Source: a bacterium (GTDB lineage Bacteria; UBP6; JAFGXH01). From it: 34,934 nt of DNA. The stretch is taken from assembly GCA_016936735.1 (NCBI GenBank), contig JAFGXH010000176.1, positions 1-34,934 on the forward strand, in the 5' to 3' direction. Position 1 is the first letter of the stretch; every line of letters starts with the position of its first letter. A program made the translations under genes and the position numbers. Below, piece by piece: positions 25,143 through 32,842 of the stretch. Below the pieces are notes generated by a model. The model ran no database searches and had not been told where the DNA came from. It saw only the letters and a program-made list of their open reading frames with translations.

Positions 25143-26666
25143 ATGGTTGTAAAGGGTATTATTAAAAGCAAAGTCTATTTCGACTCAGTGAGTTTAATGA
25201 GAATTGGAAGTGAATTAAGCTCAATGCCTGGTGTTGAGGATGTTGCAATGGTTATGGGAACAGATGAAAATAAATCTATTCTTAAAGTATCAGAGATGTT
25301 ACTATCTGAGTTTAGTGATAGTAATGGTAATGATTTATTGATTGGAGTTAAAGCTGATAGTGAAGAGATTGTTGAAAAAGTATTAGAAAAAATGGAATCT
25401 CTTCTAGAGGCTCTTCAAAAAGGGGATAGTAGTACAACTACATTTGTACCAAAAAGTATTGATGGTGCACTTAAAGTACTTCCTGAAGCAAATTTAGCAA
25501 TGATATCTATTGCAGGTAAATATGCTGCAAATGAGGCTAGAAAAGCATTAAATAACAACCTTCATGTTATGATTTTTTCAGATAATGTTTCGATAGAGGA
25601 TGAGCTATCTCTTAAAAAACTTGGAAAAGAGAAGGGGCTTCTTGTTATGGGTCCTGATTGTGGAACAGCAATAATAAATGGTGTTCCATTAGCTTTTGCA
25701 AATAGAGTAAGAAAAGGGGATATTGGAGTTGTTGGAGCATCTGGAACAGGTATGCAGGAGGTTACATCTTTAATCTCTAATTTTGGAGGTGGAGTTTCAC
25801 AAGCAATTGGAACTGGTGGAAGGGATGTTAAAAAAGAGATTGGTGGTGTAATGTTTTTAGAGGGATTAAAGGCTCTTAAAAATGATAAAAACACAAAAAT
25901 AATCACTCTTGTTTCCAAACCACCTCACCAAGATGTTATTGACAAAATTGCATTAGAGTTAAAAGGGTGTGAAAAACCTGTTGTTGCTCTATTTTTAGGT
26001 GCGAATAAAGAGGAATTATCAGATTTTCCAGCAGAGATTTGTACCACATTAGAGGAGACTGCTCAAAAATCTGTAGAGCTTTCACTTCAACTATCTTTAG
26101 CAAGAGAGTGTGAATTTTCAAATGAGGATGTATTAAGAGAGAGAGGTAAAAAATCCTCAAATCAAAAATATATAAGAGCTCTTTTTAGTGGTGGAACATT
26201 TTGTGATGAGACAGGAATTCTATTAAGAGACTCTTTAACAGATCTTTATGGTAATCATTCAGGAAAATCTATTCTACCATTAGAAAATCTTTTAAAATCC
26301 CAAAAACATACTCTTATTGATTTGGGAGAGGATGATTTTACTGTTGGAAGACCTCATCCAATGATTGATTTTTCATTAAGAAATAAACGAATTATTCAGG
26401 AGGCCTCTGATCCAGAGTGTTCTGTTATAATTCTTGATGTTGTTTTAGGTTATGGTGCTCACCCTGCTCCAGATGCAGAGTTAGTTCCAATAATAACTAA
26501 AGCATTATCAATAAATCCTAATTTAACAGTTATCTCTTATGTTGTTGGAACAGATGCAGATCCACAAAATAGAAAACAGGTTATCTCTGCTCTTCAAAAT
26601 GCAGGATCACTTATTGTTTCATCGAATAGAGCAGCTGCCCTATTTGCACTTGAGATTGTTAAATAG
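25143..26666 (+). CDS. fdrA: FdrA family acyl-CoA synthetase-like protein (AllF-like)
   Basis: FdrA is a paralog of succinyl-CoA synthetase alpha/ADP-forming acyl-CoA synthetases. In E. coli it is part of oxamate carbamoyltransferase, which phosphorolyses oxalurate to oxamate and carbamoyl phosphate. The N-terminal part has YFDSVSLMRIG; a CoA-binding-like domain holds KGDIGVVGASGTGMQEVTS and GGRDVKKEIGG (about 185-230), and a second ligase-like domain holds DVVLGYGAHPAPDAELVP near 420-437. The ORF-track start at 25101 is a TTG inside the previous gene; ATG 25143 (507 aa) has AAAGG upstream. It lies between the DUF2877 gene and DUF1116, the classical gene neighbourhood. Confidence 0.92.
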   Translation: MVVKGIIKSKVYFDSVSLMRIGSELSSMPGVEDVAMVMGTDENKSILKVSEMLLSEFSDSNGNDLLIGVKADSEEIVEKVLEKMESLLEALQKGDSSTTTFVPKSIDGALKVLPEANLAMISIAGKYAANEARKALNNNLHVMIFSDNVSIEDELSLKKLGKEKGLLVMGPDCGTAIINGVPLAFANRVRKGDIGVVGASGTGMQEVTSLISNFGGGVSQAIGTGGRDVKKEIGGVMFLEGLKALKNDKNTKIITLVSKPPHQDVIDKIALELKGCEKPVVALFLGANKEELSDFPAEICTTLEETAQKSVELSLQLSLARECEFSNEDVLRERGKKSSNQKYIRALFSGGTFCDETGILLRDSLTDLYGNHSGKSILPLENLLKSQKHTLIDLGEDDFTVGRPHPMIDFSLRNKRIIQEASDPECSVIILDVVLGYGAHPAPDAELVPIITKALSINPNLTVISYVVGTDADPQNRKQVISALQNAGSLIVSSNRAAALFALEIVK

Positions 26667-26695
26667 ATTTTTACATTTTTTGTTATGTTTTCTTA

Positions 26696-26721
26696 TAACA
26701 GGGCACTAAAGTATCCTGTTA
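26696..26721 (+). other. Hairpin between fdrA and DUF1116 gene
   Basis: TAACAGG and CCTGTTA form a perfect 7-bp stem with a 12-nt loop within the 98-nt gap. No long T-tract follows, so it is more likely an mRNA processing or stability element than a full terminator. Confidence 0.4.
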
Positions 26722-26764
26722 ATTTTAAGTTATATTTTGATTATATATATTTTATGGAGAAAAT

Positions 26765-28171
26765 ATGAGTATAGATAATCTCTTTTCAGGCTCCATTCAA
26801 GTGGTAAATTTGGGGCTTAGCTCATTTCTTGATGCTTTAAAAGAGAGTAACACTCCACATGTTCAAGTTGATTGGAAACCTGGTCTTGATGTAGATCCAT
26901 CTCTAATTTCAAAATTTGATAAAAATAGAGATATAGTGGATAAAGCTAATAAAGAGGCAACAGATATAATTGCAAGTGGTTCACCTTTCTTAACAGGAAT
27001 GGCTCAGGCTTTTGAGGTTATTCCTGGAATGCATAAAAAACTTATTCTTCATGCAGGACCACCAATAACTTGGGATAGAATGTGTGGGCCAATGAAAGGG
27101 GCTATAATTGGTGCATTAATTTATGAAAATCTTGCTTCAAATCCAGAAGAGGCTGAAAAATTAGCATCTTCTGGTGAAATAGAGTACTCTCCATGTCATG
27201 AACACAACTCTGTTGGACCAATGGCAGGAATTATATCATACTCAATGCCTGTTTTTATTGTAAAAAATAAAACATTTGGCAATGAGACATATTGTACACA
27301 AAATGAGGGTCTTGGAAAAGTTTTACGGTATGGTGCCTTTAGTGAAGAGGTTGTTAATCGACTTCGTTGGATGGAGACAACACTATACCCAACACTTAAA
27401 AAAGCTGTTGAGTTTTTGGGGGAGATTGATTTAAAAGCTCTTATTTCACAAGCATTACATATGGGTGATGAGGTTCATAATAGAAATAGAGCTGGAACAT
27501 CCCTATTTTATAGAGTTATTGCACCTGCAATTGTTCGCACATCAGAAAATAGAGAGGATGCAGCTAAAGCTCTTGAGTTTATTCATGGAAATGACCATTT
27601 CTTTTTAAATCTCTCAATGCCTGCTTCAAAAGCTATTTTAGATGCAGCTAGAGGTATTAAAAATAGCTCTATTGTTGTTGTTATGGCTAGAAATGGAACA
27701 GATTTTGGTATTCAAATCGCAGGTGATAGTAAAAAATGGTATACAGGAAAAGCATTAGTTCCTGATGCTCTATTCTTTCCAGGTTTTACTAAAAATGATG
27801 CAAATCCAGATATTGGTGATAGTGCAATAACTGAGACTGCTGGACTTGGTGGCTTTGCAATTGCTGCCTCTCCTGCAATTGTTCAATTTGTTGGAGGAAA
27901 TGCATCTGATGCTTTAAATTATACAATGGAGATGTATGAAATTACAGCATCTGAAAGTAGATATTTTCAAATTCCATCTCTTAATTTTAGAGGAACACCA
28001 ACTGCAATTGATATTAGAAAAGTTGTTGAGAAAAATATTACCCCTTTTATTGATACAGGGGTTGCACACAAAGAGCCTGGTGTTGGACAGGTTGGTGCTG
28101 GTGTTTTACGTGCTCCATCAGAGCCTTTTCAAAAAGGATATGTTGGTTTTGCATCTTTATTGGATGAGTAG
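26765..28171 (+). CDS. DUF1116 protein (YlbE/AllG-like), carbamoyltransferase component
   Basis: This DUF1116 protein is homologous to E. coli YlbE (AllG), the third component of the FdrA/YlbE/YlbF oxamate carbamoyltransferase. Typical blocks are GPMKGAIIGALIYE (about 113-126), SPCHEHNSVGPMAG (about 142-155), HMGDEVHNRNRAG (about 238-250) and RNGTDFGIQIAG (about 312-323). Conserved His, Glu, Asp and Asn residues in these blocks probably form the active site, although the mechanism is not known to me in detail. Length (468 aa) is normal. GGAG lies 7 nt before the ATG. It is 98 nt downstream of fdrA and 32 nt upstream of the cyclase, in one direction. Confidence 0.9.
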   Translation: MSIDNLFSGSIQVVNLGLSSFLDALKESNTPHVQVDWKPGLDVDPSLISKFDKNRDIVDKANKEATDIIASGSPFLTGMAQAFEVIPGMHKKLILHAGPPITWDRMCGPMKGAIIGALIYENLASNPEEAEKLASSGEIEYSPCHEHNSVGPMAGIISYSMPVFIVKNKTFGNETYCTQNEGLGKVLRYGAFSEEVVNRLRWMETTLYPTLKKAVEFLGEIDLKALISQALHMGDEVHNRNRAGTSLFYRVIAPAIVRTSENREDAAKALEFIHGNDHFFLNLSMPASKAILDAARGIKNSSIVVVMARNGTDFGIQIAGDSKKWYTGKALVPDALFFPGFTKNDANPDIGDSAITETAGLGGFAIAASPAIVQFVGGNASDALNYTMEMYEITASESRYFQIPSLNFRGTPTAIDIRKVVEKNITPFIDTGVAHKEPGVGQVGAGVLRAPSEPFQKGYVGFASLLDE

Positions 28172-28203
28172 TTTTTTTCTATTTTTTAATGGAGGTTTTA
28201 TAT

Positions 28204-29025
28204 ATGGATTCAAAAACTTTTTTTGATTTTATGGGTTCTTTAAAAATGTATGATTTAACACAACGTTTAAGCATTCATACTCCACCTTGGCCAAGTTATG
28301 TTCCACTTCAAATTCAGTATTTTAAAAGAATTGCTGGGGCTCATATGGGACAAGGGGCTAATGGTCAAATCATAACAACAAGTAATCATGTTGGAACACA
28401 TATTGATGGAGAGATCCATTTTCATGCAAGTGGTCGTTCTATTGGTCAAGTTCCAATGGAAGAGTGGGTAGGAGCTGGTGTTGTTGTTGATATCTCTGAT
28501 GAAGTTGGTGATTATGATCTTTATACACCAGAGATGATTATGAAAAAAGTTGAAGTAAAAGAGGGTGATATTCTCATTATTAATACTGGATACCATCGTT
28601 ATGCTTGGGATCAACCAGAATCTGATGAAGTACGATATTTTGTAAAACATCCTGGTCCAGATCCAAGTTTTCATGAATGGGCATTACAGATGAAAATTAA
28701 ATGGATTGGAGTTGATTGTGGAAGTGCAGACCATCCAATGAATACAATTATTCGTAATTGGCATCCAAAACCATTTAAAGAGGCTGAGGCAAAATTAATT
28801 GAAAAATATGGAAAAGCTTGGGATGAGATGTTTCCACCAGAGGAGTATTATCAGGTTATGCATCTAAAACTTTTCCCTAAAAAACTTGTTCATGCAGAGA
28901 ATATTGGTGGTGATATTGATAAAATAAAAAATAAACGAGTTTGGATTGGTCTTTTCCCTTTAAGAGGAATTGAGTTAGAGTCCTCAATGTGTCGTATTAT
29001 TGCATTTGAACCACCAACTGAATAA
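28204..29025 (+). CDS. Cyclase-family (KynB/isatin-hydrolase-like) metal-dependent hydrolase
   Basis: The product belongs to the cyclase family PF04199, whose members (kynurenine formamidase KynB, isatin hydrolase) hydrolyse amide bonds with a bound metal such as Mn or Zn. The metal motif here is NHVGTHIDGEIHF (about 59-71), a variant of HxGTHxDxPxH in which the usual Pro is Glu; the metal-binding His and Asp are kept. Further conserved blocks include GVVVDIS, GDILIINTGYHR and GVDCGSADHPMN. ATG 28189 overlaps the Shine-Dalgarno GGAGG; ATG 28204 follows it by 8 nt, giving 273 aa. In this context it probably opens a cyclic amide before carbamoyl transfer; substrate is inferred only. Confidence 0.87.
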   Translation: MDSKTFFDFMGSLKMYDLTQRLSIHTPPWPSYVPLQIQYFKRIAGAHMGQGANGQIITTSNHVGTHIDGEIHFHASGRSIGQVPMEEWVGAGVVVDISDEVGDYDLYTPEMIMKKVEVKEGDILIINTGYHRYAWDQPESDEVRYFVKHPGPDPSFHEWALQMKIKWIGVDCGSADHPMNTIIRNWHPKPFKEAEAKLIEKYGKAWDEMFPPEEYYQVMHLKLFPKKLVHAENIGGDIDKIKNKRVWIGLFPLRGIELESSMCRIIAFEPPTE

Positions 29026-29065
29026 ATAAAAATAGAGTGGTTCTAATATTTTTAACTTGAGAATG

Positions 29066-29111
29066 TTGATTGGGTTAATCTATTGTATATATAACAATAG
29101 ATTAACCCAAT
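29066..29111 (+). promoter_or_regulatory. 17-bp perfect inverted repeat with promoter-like hexamers
   Basis: ATTGGGTTAATCTATTG (29069-29085) and its exact complement (29095-29111) flank a 9-nt loop TATATATAA. TTGATT (29066-29071) and TATAAC (29090-29095), 18 bp apart, resemble a promoter with its -10 in the loop. It is either an operator-controlled promoter of the hydroxylase genes or a terminator after the cyclase gene; the following T-run is only four bases, which favours the former slightly. Confidence 0.6.
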
Positions 29112-29149
29112 TTTAACAAAAATCTCTTAACTAATGGAGAAAATAGAGA

Positions 29150-30010
29150 ATGGTTGTTGCACATGATTTTCTATACCAAAAACCATCAACTCTTTTAGAT
29201 GCTCTCAAATTAAGAGCACAATATGGAGAGAAATGCTCATTATTAGCAGGTGGAACAGATTTGGTTGTTAATATAAAAGAGAGACGTATCTCTCCTGATA
29301 TTGTAATAGATATAAAAGGGATTCCAGAGTTTTCTATTCTTGAAGAGAGAGATGGCTCTATTTTTATTGGTTCTGCTATCACATTTACAGAATTAATAGA
29401 GTCTCCACTTATTAAGAGTAGAGTTCCAATAATAGCTGAGTCTGCACATACAGTAGCCTCTGTTGGAGTTAGAAATAGAGCCACTCTTGTAGGAAATATC
29501 TGTTCTGCTGTTCCATCATTGGACTCAGCACCAGCTCTTCTTGTTTATAAAACAGATGTTGTTGTGGAGAGTGTTGATGGAAAAAGAATTATTCCTATTG
29601 ATAAATGGTTTGTTGCTCCTAAAAAAACAGCTCTTCAAAATAATGAGATTGTTTTAGGAGTTTTAGTGGAGATTCCAAATTCAGAAAATGGAACAGCATA
29701 TATGAAACTTGGTCGTTACTCTGGTGAGGATTTAGCTCAAGCAGGTGTTGGAATAATGATTTCAAAAAATTTAGAGTATAAAATTGCATTTTGTGCAGTT
29801 GGGCCAGTTCCTAGAAGAGCATTAAAAGTTGAGGCTTTTTTAAATGGTAAAGAGTTTTCATCAATAACAAATGAGCTTTCAGAAATTATTCAAAGTGAAA
29901 TCTCCCCAATAACTGATATTCGTGCATCAAAAGAGTATCGTAGACATATGGTTGATGTTCTGGTTGAGAGAGGGATTAAATTAGCTCTTTCAAGATTGCA
30001 GGGGGAATAA
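29150..30010 (+). CDS. Molybdenum hydroxylase FAD-binding subunit
   Basis: This is the medium (CoxM/XdhB-type) subunit that passes electrons from the iron-sulfur subunit to FAD and then to NAD or another acceptor. The FAD phosphate-binding loop LLAGGTDLVVN (about 35-45) and the second FAD motif VRNRATLVGNICSAVPSLDSAP (about 107-128) are conserved, as is the C-terminal CO dehydrogenase flavoprotein domain with YRRHMVDVLVERG. At 286 residues the length is typical. GGAG lies about 10 nt before the ATG. Its stop overlaps the next start by one base (TAATG), so the three subunits are translated in a coupled way in the order M-S-L, as in many three-subunit enzymes. Confidence 0.93.
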   Translation: MVVAHDFLYQKPSTLLDALKLRAQYGEKCSLLAGGTDLVVNIKERRISPDIVIDIKGIPEFSILEERDGSIFIGSAITFTELIESPLIKSRVPIIAESAHTVASVGVRNRATLVGNICSAVPSLDSAPALLVYKTDVVVESVDGKRIIPIDKWFVAPKKTALQNNEIVLGVLVEIPNSENGTAYMKLGRYSGEDLAQAGVGIMISKNLEYKIAFCAVGPVPRRALKVEAFLNGKEFSSITNELSEIIQSEISPITDIRASKEYRRHMVDVLVERGIKLALSRLQGE

Positions 30011-30504
30011 TGAATAAAATAACATTTATAATAAATGGTGAAAAACGCTCTATATATGTTGAACCTAATGATGTTTTATTAGATGTATTAAGAGATAAAT
30101 TAGGATTAAAAAGTCCAAAATGTGGCTGTGAAAGAGGTGATTGTGGTGCCTGTTCAGTTCTATTGAATGGAAAAAGTGTTAGAAGTTGTTTGGTTTTTGC
30201 AATTGAGGTTGATGGTTGTGAAATTGAAACTGTTGAAGGTATCTCTCAAAATGGATTAAGTGTTGTTCAAGAGGCATTTATTGAGATGAACTCTTTTCAA
30301 TGTGGTTTTTGTGCTCCAGGAGTTGTAATTGCAACAACAGAGCTACTAAGAAAAAATAGTACTCCAACAAAAGAGGAGATTAAAGAGGCATTAGCTGGAA
30401 ATCTATGTCGTTGTACAGGATATACCCCTATATTAGAGGCAGTTGAGAAAATCTCTCACCACAACAAACATAACTCAGATAATACAGGAGGTACAAATGA
30501 GTAA
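30010..30504 (+). CDS. Molybdenum hydroxylase 2Fe-2S subunit
   Basis: The small (CoxS/XdhC-type) subunit carries two [2Fe-2S] clusters that relay electrons from molybdenum to FAD. The plant-ferredoxin-type cluster ligands are in CGCERGDCGACSVLLNG plus RSC (about 38-62), and the helical-domain cluster ligands are in FQCGFCAPGV and CRCTGYTPI (about 97-142). At 164 residues it is standard length, with a polar His/Asn tail (HHNKHNSDNTGG). The ATG overlaps the preceding stop; the end overlaps the next start by 8 nt, and the downstream Shine-Dalgarno AGGAGG lies within the tail. Family assignment is firm. Confidence 0.95.
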   Translation: MNKITFIINGEKRSIYVEPNDVLLDVLRDKLGLKSPKCGCERGDCGACSVLLNGKSVRSCLVFAIEVDGCEIETVEGISQNGLSVVQEAFIEMNSFQCGFCAPGVVIATTELLRKNSTPTKEEIKEALAGNLCRCTGYTPILEAVEKISHHNKHNSDNTGGTNE

Positions 30505-32842
30505 ATATAGATTTGTTGGAAAGGGTGTTGAGAGAATTGATGGTAGAGAGAAAGTGTCTGGTGCAGCAATCTATACAGATGATTTAGAGTTTGGTCCAGA
30601 TCTACTTTATGCAGAGATTGTTGAAAGTAGTGAAGCACATGCAAAAATAGTATCAATAGATGTAACTGAAGCAGAAAAAGTGGAGGGAGTTGTTCAGATT
30701 TTTACAGGAAAAGATTTTCCATATAAATTTGGTCTATATATGAAAGATAGATATATTTTTGCTCAAGATATTGTTCGTTTTATTGGGGAGCAGGTTGCAG
30801 CTGTTGTTGCAAGAGATCCAAAGGCGGCAAAAAAAGCAGCAGAGTTAATTAAAATAGAGTATGAATTATTAACTCCTGTTTTTTCTCAAATGGATGCAAT
30901 ATCTGAAAATCCAGTTCTGCTTCATCCAGATTTGGGAGAGTATCCTCATGTGCCTTGGTTTTTTCCAAAAGAGAATACAAATATTGCTCATTGGAGAAAA
31001 ACAAAAAGGGGTGATTTAGATGGTGGATTTAAAGATGCTGATCTTATTCTTGAGGAGACATTTGAGGTTCCAAGATATGCTCATTGTGCTATTGAGACAC
31101 ATGTTGTTATATCAAAATATGACTATTCAGGAAGATTAACTGTTTGGGCAAGTTCTCAATCACCATATACACAAAGACATCTTTTTGCTGAGGCATTAGC
31201 ACCACTTGGAATAAAACATAAAGATGTTCGTGTTATTGCTCCACATGTTGGAGGTGGTTTTGGAGGTAAAGCAGGAGTAACGATGGAGATTCTTGCTGCT
31301 GCTCTTGCAACAAAAATGAAGGGACATCCTGTTAAAATAAGATGGAGTAGAGAGCAGGAGTTTTATAACACATATCAAAGATTGGGAGTTGTTGCAAAAC
31401 TTAAACTTGGTCTTAAAAAAGATGGTTCAATAACAGCATTACAACATCAACTCTATTGGGATGCTGGAGCATATGTTGAGTATGGGGCAAATGTTGTTAA
31501 TGCAGTTGGATTATCAGCTACTGGTCCATATAAAATTCCAGCTATATCAATAGATTCACTCTGTATATACACAAATTTACCACCAGGTGGTGCATATAGA
31601 GGATTTGGATATTCTGAGTTTCTTTTTGGTTTAGAGTCTTTAATGGATCAGGCTGCTGAAAAATTGGGAATAGATGCTGTTGAGTTTAGATTAAAAAATG
31701 CAATCTCAAAGGGTGATACTCTTGCTTATGGTGCACACATGAATCCAAATGGGTTAAAACAGGCAATAACTGAGGTTGCAAAAGAGATTGAGTGGGGAAA
31801 AGAGGTTGTTTCAATAGATCCTGAAAAAGTTTTATGTAAAGGTTTTTCACTACTTTGGAAAGCACCTGCAATGCCACCAAATGCTTCATCTTCTGCATTT
31901 ATTAAATTTAATGAGGATGGGAGTTTAAATATTTTAGTATCTGGAATGGATATTGGGCAGGGTTATTTAACAGTTATGGCTCAAATTGCTGCAGAGATTT
32001 TATCTGTTCCACCCAATAAAATACGTGTTGAAAATCCAGATACAGATAGGAATCCATATGAGTGGCAAACTGTTGCATCTCATGTAACTTGGTCTTGTGG
32101 TAATGCTGTTAAAAAGGCTGCTATTCATATTAGAGAACAGATATTTGATCTTATGGAGAGGGCATTTAAAGTTTCAAAAGATAATTTTTATCTTGAGGAT
32201 GATGGAGTAAAAAGTCATTTAGATCCATCATTTTATTTAGCATTTAAAGATTTTGTTGTTTTTGGTATTCCAATGGATGATGGTAGTTTTAGAGGTGGAC
32301 CAATTACAGGTGTTGGTACATTTTTACCAGAGTTCTCATCAGCAAAAAGTGATCCAGAAACGGGACAGGGAGGACATCCAAATGTTCATTATACTGTTGG
32401 GGCAGCAGCTGTTTTACTTGAAGTTGACAAAAAAAGTGGTCAAATTAAAGTTTTAAAAGCTGTTGAGGCAATTGATGCTGGTCAAGCGATAAATCCAGAT
32501 CTTGTTAAAGGACAAATAACAGGTGGATTACTTCAGGGATTAGCAACTGTTTTATATGAGGATATGCGTTTTAATGATAAAGGACGTCTTTTGAATCCAA
32601 ATTTTACAGATTATAAAATTCCAACAACAAAAGATATTCCAGAGGAGATTGTTCCTATTATTATTGAAGTTCCTCAACCAGATGGTCCATTTGGTGCTCG
32701 CGGGGTTGGAGAACAAACAATGATTCCTGTTGCACCAATGATTGCAAATGCACTTTATAATGGTCTTGGAATTCGAATTAAATCTATGCCTATAACTGCA
32801 GAAAAAGTTGCAATGGCTATTCTTGAAAAAGAGAAAAATTAG
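30497..32842 (+). CDS. Molybdenum hydroxylase large (Mo-cofactor) subunit, xanthine dehydrogenase family
   Basis: This catalytic subunit binds molybdopterin cytosine dinucleotide or a similar cofactor and hydroxylates a C-H bond with water. Numbering from ATG 30497 (781 aa; AGGAGG 5 nt upstream): N-terminal domain DGREKVSGAAIYTDD, APHVGGGFGGKAG with Ala259 after the conserved Lys, GGAYRGFG with Arg368, MDIGQGYLT, and the catalytic Glu739 in GARGVGEQ. The AYRGFG motif is of xanthine-dehydrogenase type and lacks the selenated-Cu Cys motif of CO dehydrogenase. Ala259 is at the place where purine xanthine dehydrogenases carry Glu (bovine Glu802), while the Arg880 equivalent is kept. This argues against xanthine as the preferred substrate. 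It ends overlapping the FadL-like gene on the opposite strand by 4 nt. Confidence 0.94.
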   Translation: MSKYRFVGKGVERIDGREKVSGAAIYTDDLEFGPDLLYAEIVESSEAHAKIVSIDVTEAEKVEGVVQIFTGKDFPYKFGLYMKDRYIFAQDIVRFIGEQVAAVVARDPKAAKKAAELIKIEYELLTPVFSQMDAISENPVLLHPDLGEYPHVPWFFPKENTNIAHWRKTKRGDLDGGFKDADLILEETFEVPRYAHCAIETHVVISKYDYSGRLTVWASSQSPYTQRHLFAEALAPLGIKHKDVRVIAPHVGGGFGGKAGVTMEILAAALATKMKGHPVKIRWSREQEFYNTYQRLGVVAKLKLGLKKDGSITALQHQLYWDAGAYVEYGANVVNAVGLSATGPYKIPAISIDSLCIYTNLPPGGAYRGFGYSEFLFGLESLMDQAAEKLGIDAVEFRLKNAISKGDTLAYGAHMNPNGLKQAITEVAKEIEWGKEVVSIDPEKVLCKGFSLLWKAPAMPPNASSSAFIKFNEDGSLNILVSGMDIGQGYLTVMAQIAAEILSVPPNKIRVENPDTDRNPYEWQTVASHVTWSCGNAVKKAAIHIREQIFDLMERAFKVSKDNFYLEDDGVKSHLDPSFYLAFKDFVVFGIPMDDGSFRGGPITGVGTFLPEFSSAKSDPETGQGGHPNVHYTVGAAAVLLEVDKKSGQIKVLKAVEAIDAGQAINPDLVKGQITGGLLQGLATVLYEDMRFNDKGRLLNPNFTDYKIPTTKDIPEEIVPIIIEVPQPDGPFGARGVGEQTMIPVAPMIANALYNGLGIRIKSMPITAEKVAMAILEKEKN

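Noticed and set aside
30443-30496. Extended N-terminus of the hydroxylase large subunit
   Set aside because: It is an out-of-frame reading through the 2Fe-2S subunit; ATG 30497 has a perfect AGGAGG and the family start.
30497-32842. Aerobic CO dehydrogenase CoxL
   Set aside because: The motif is GGAYRGFG rather than the Cys-containing AYRCSFR active-site loop of form I CoxL.
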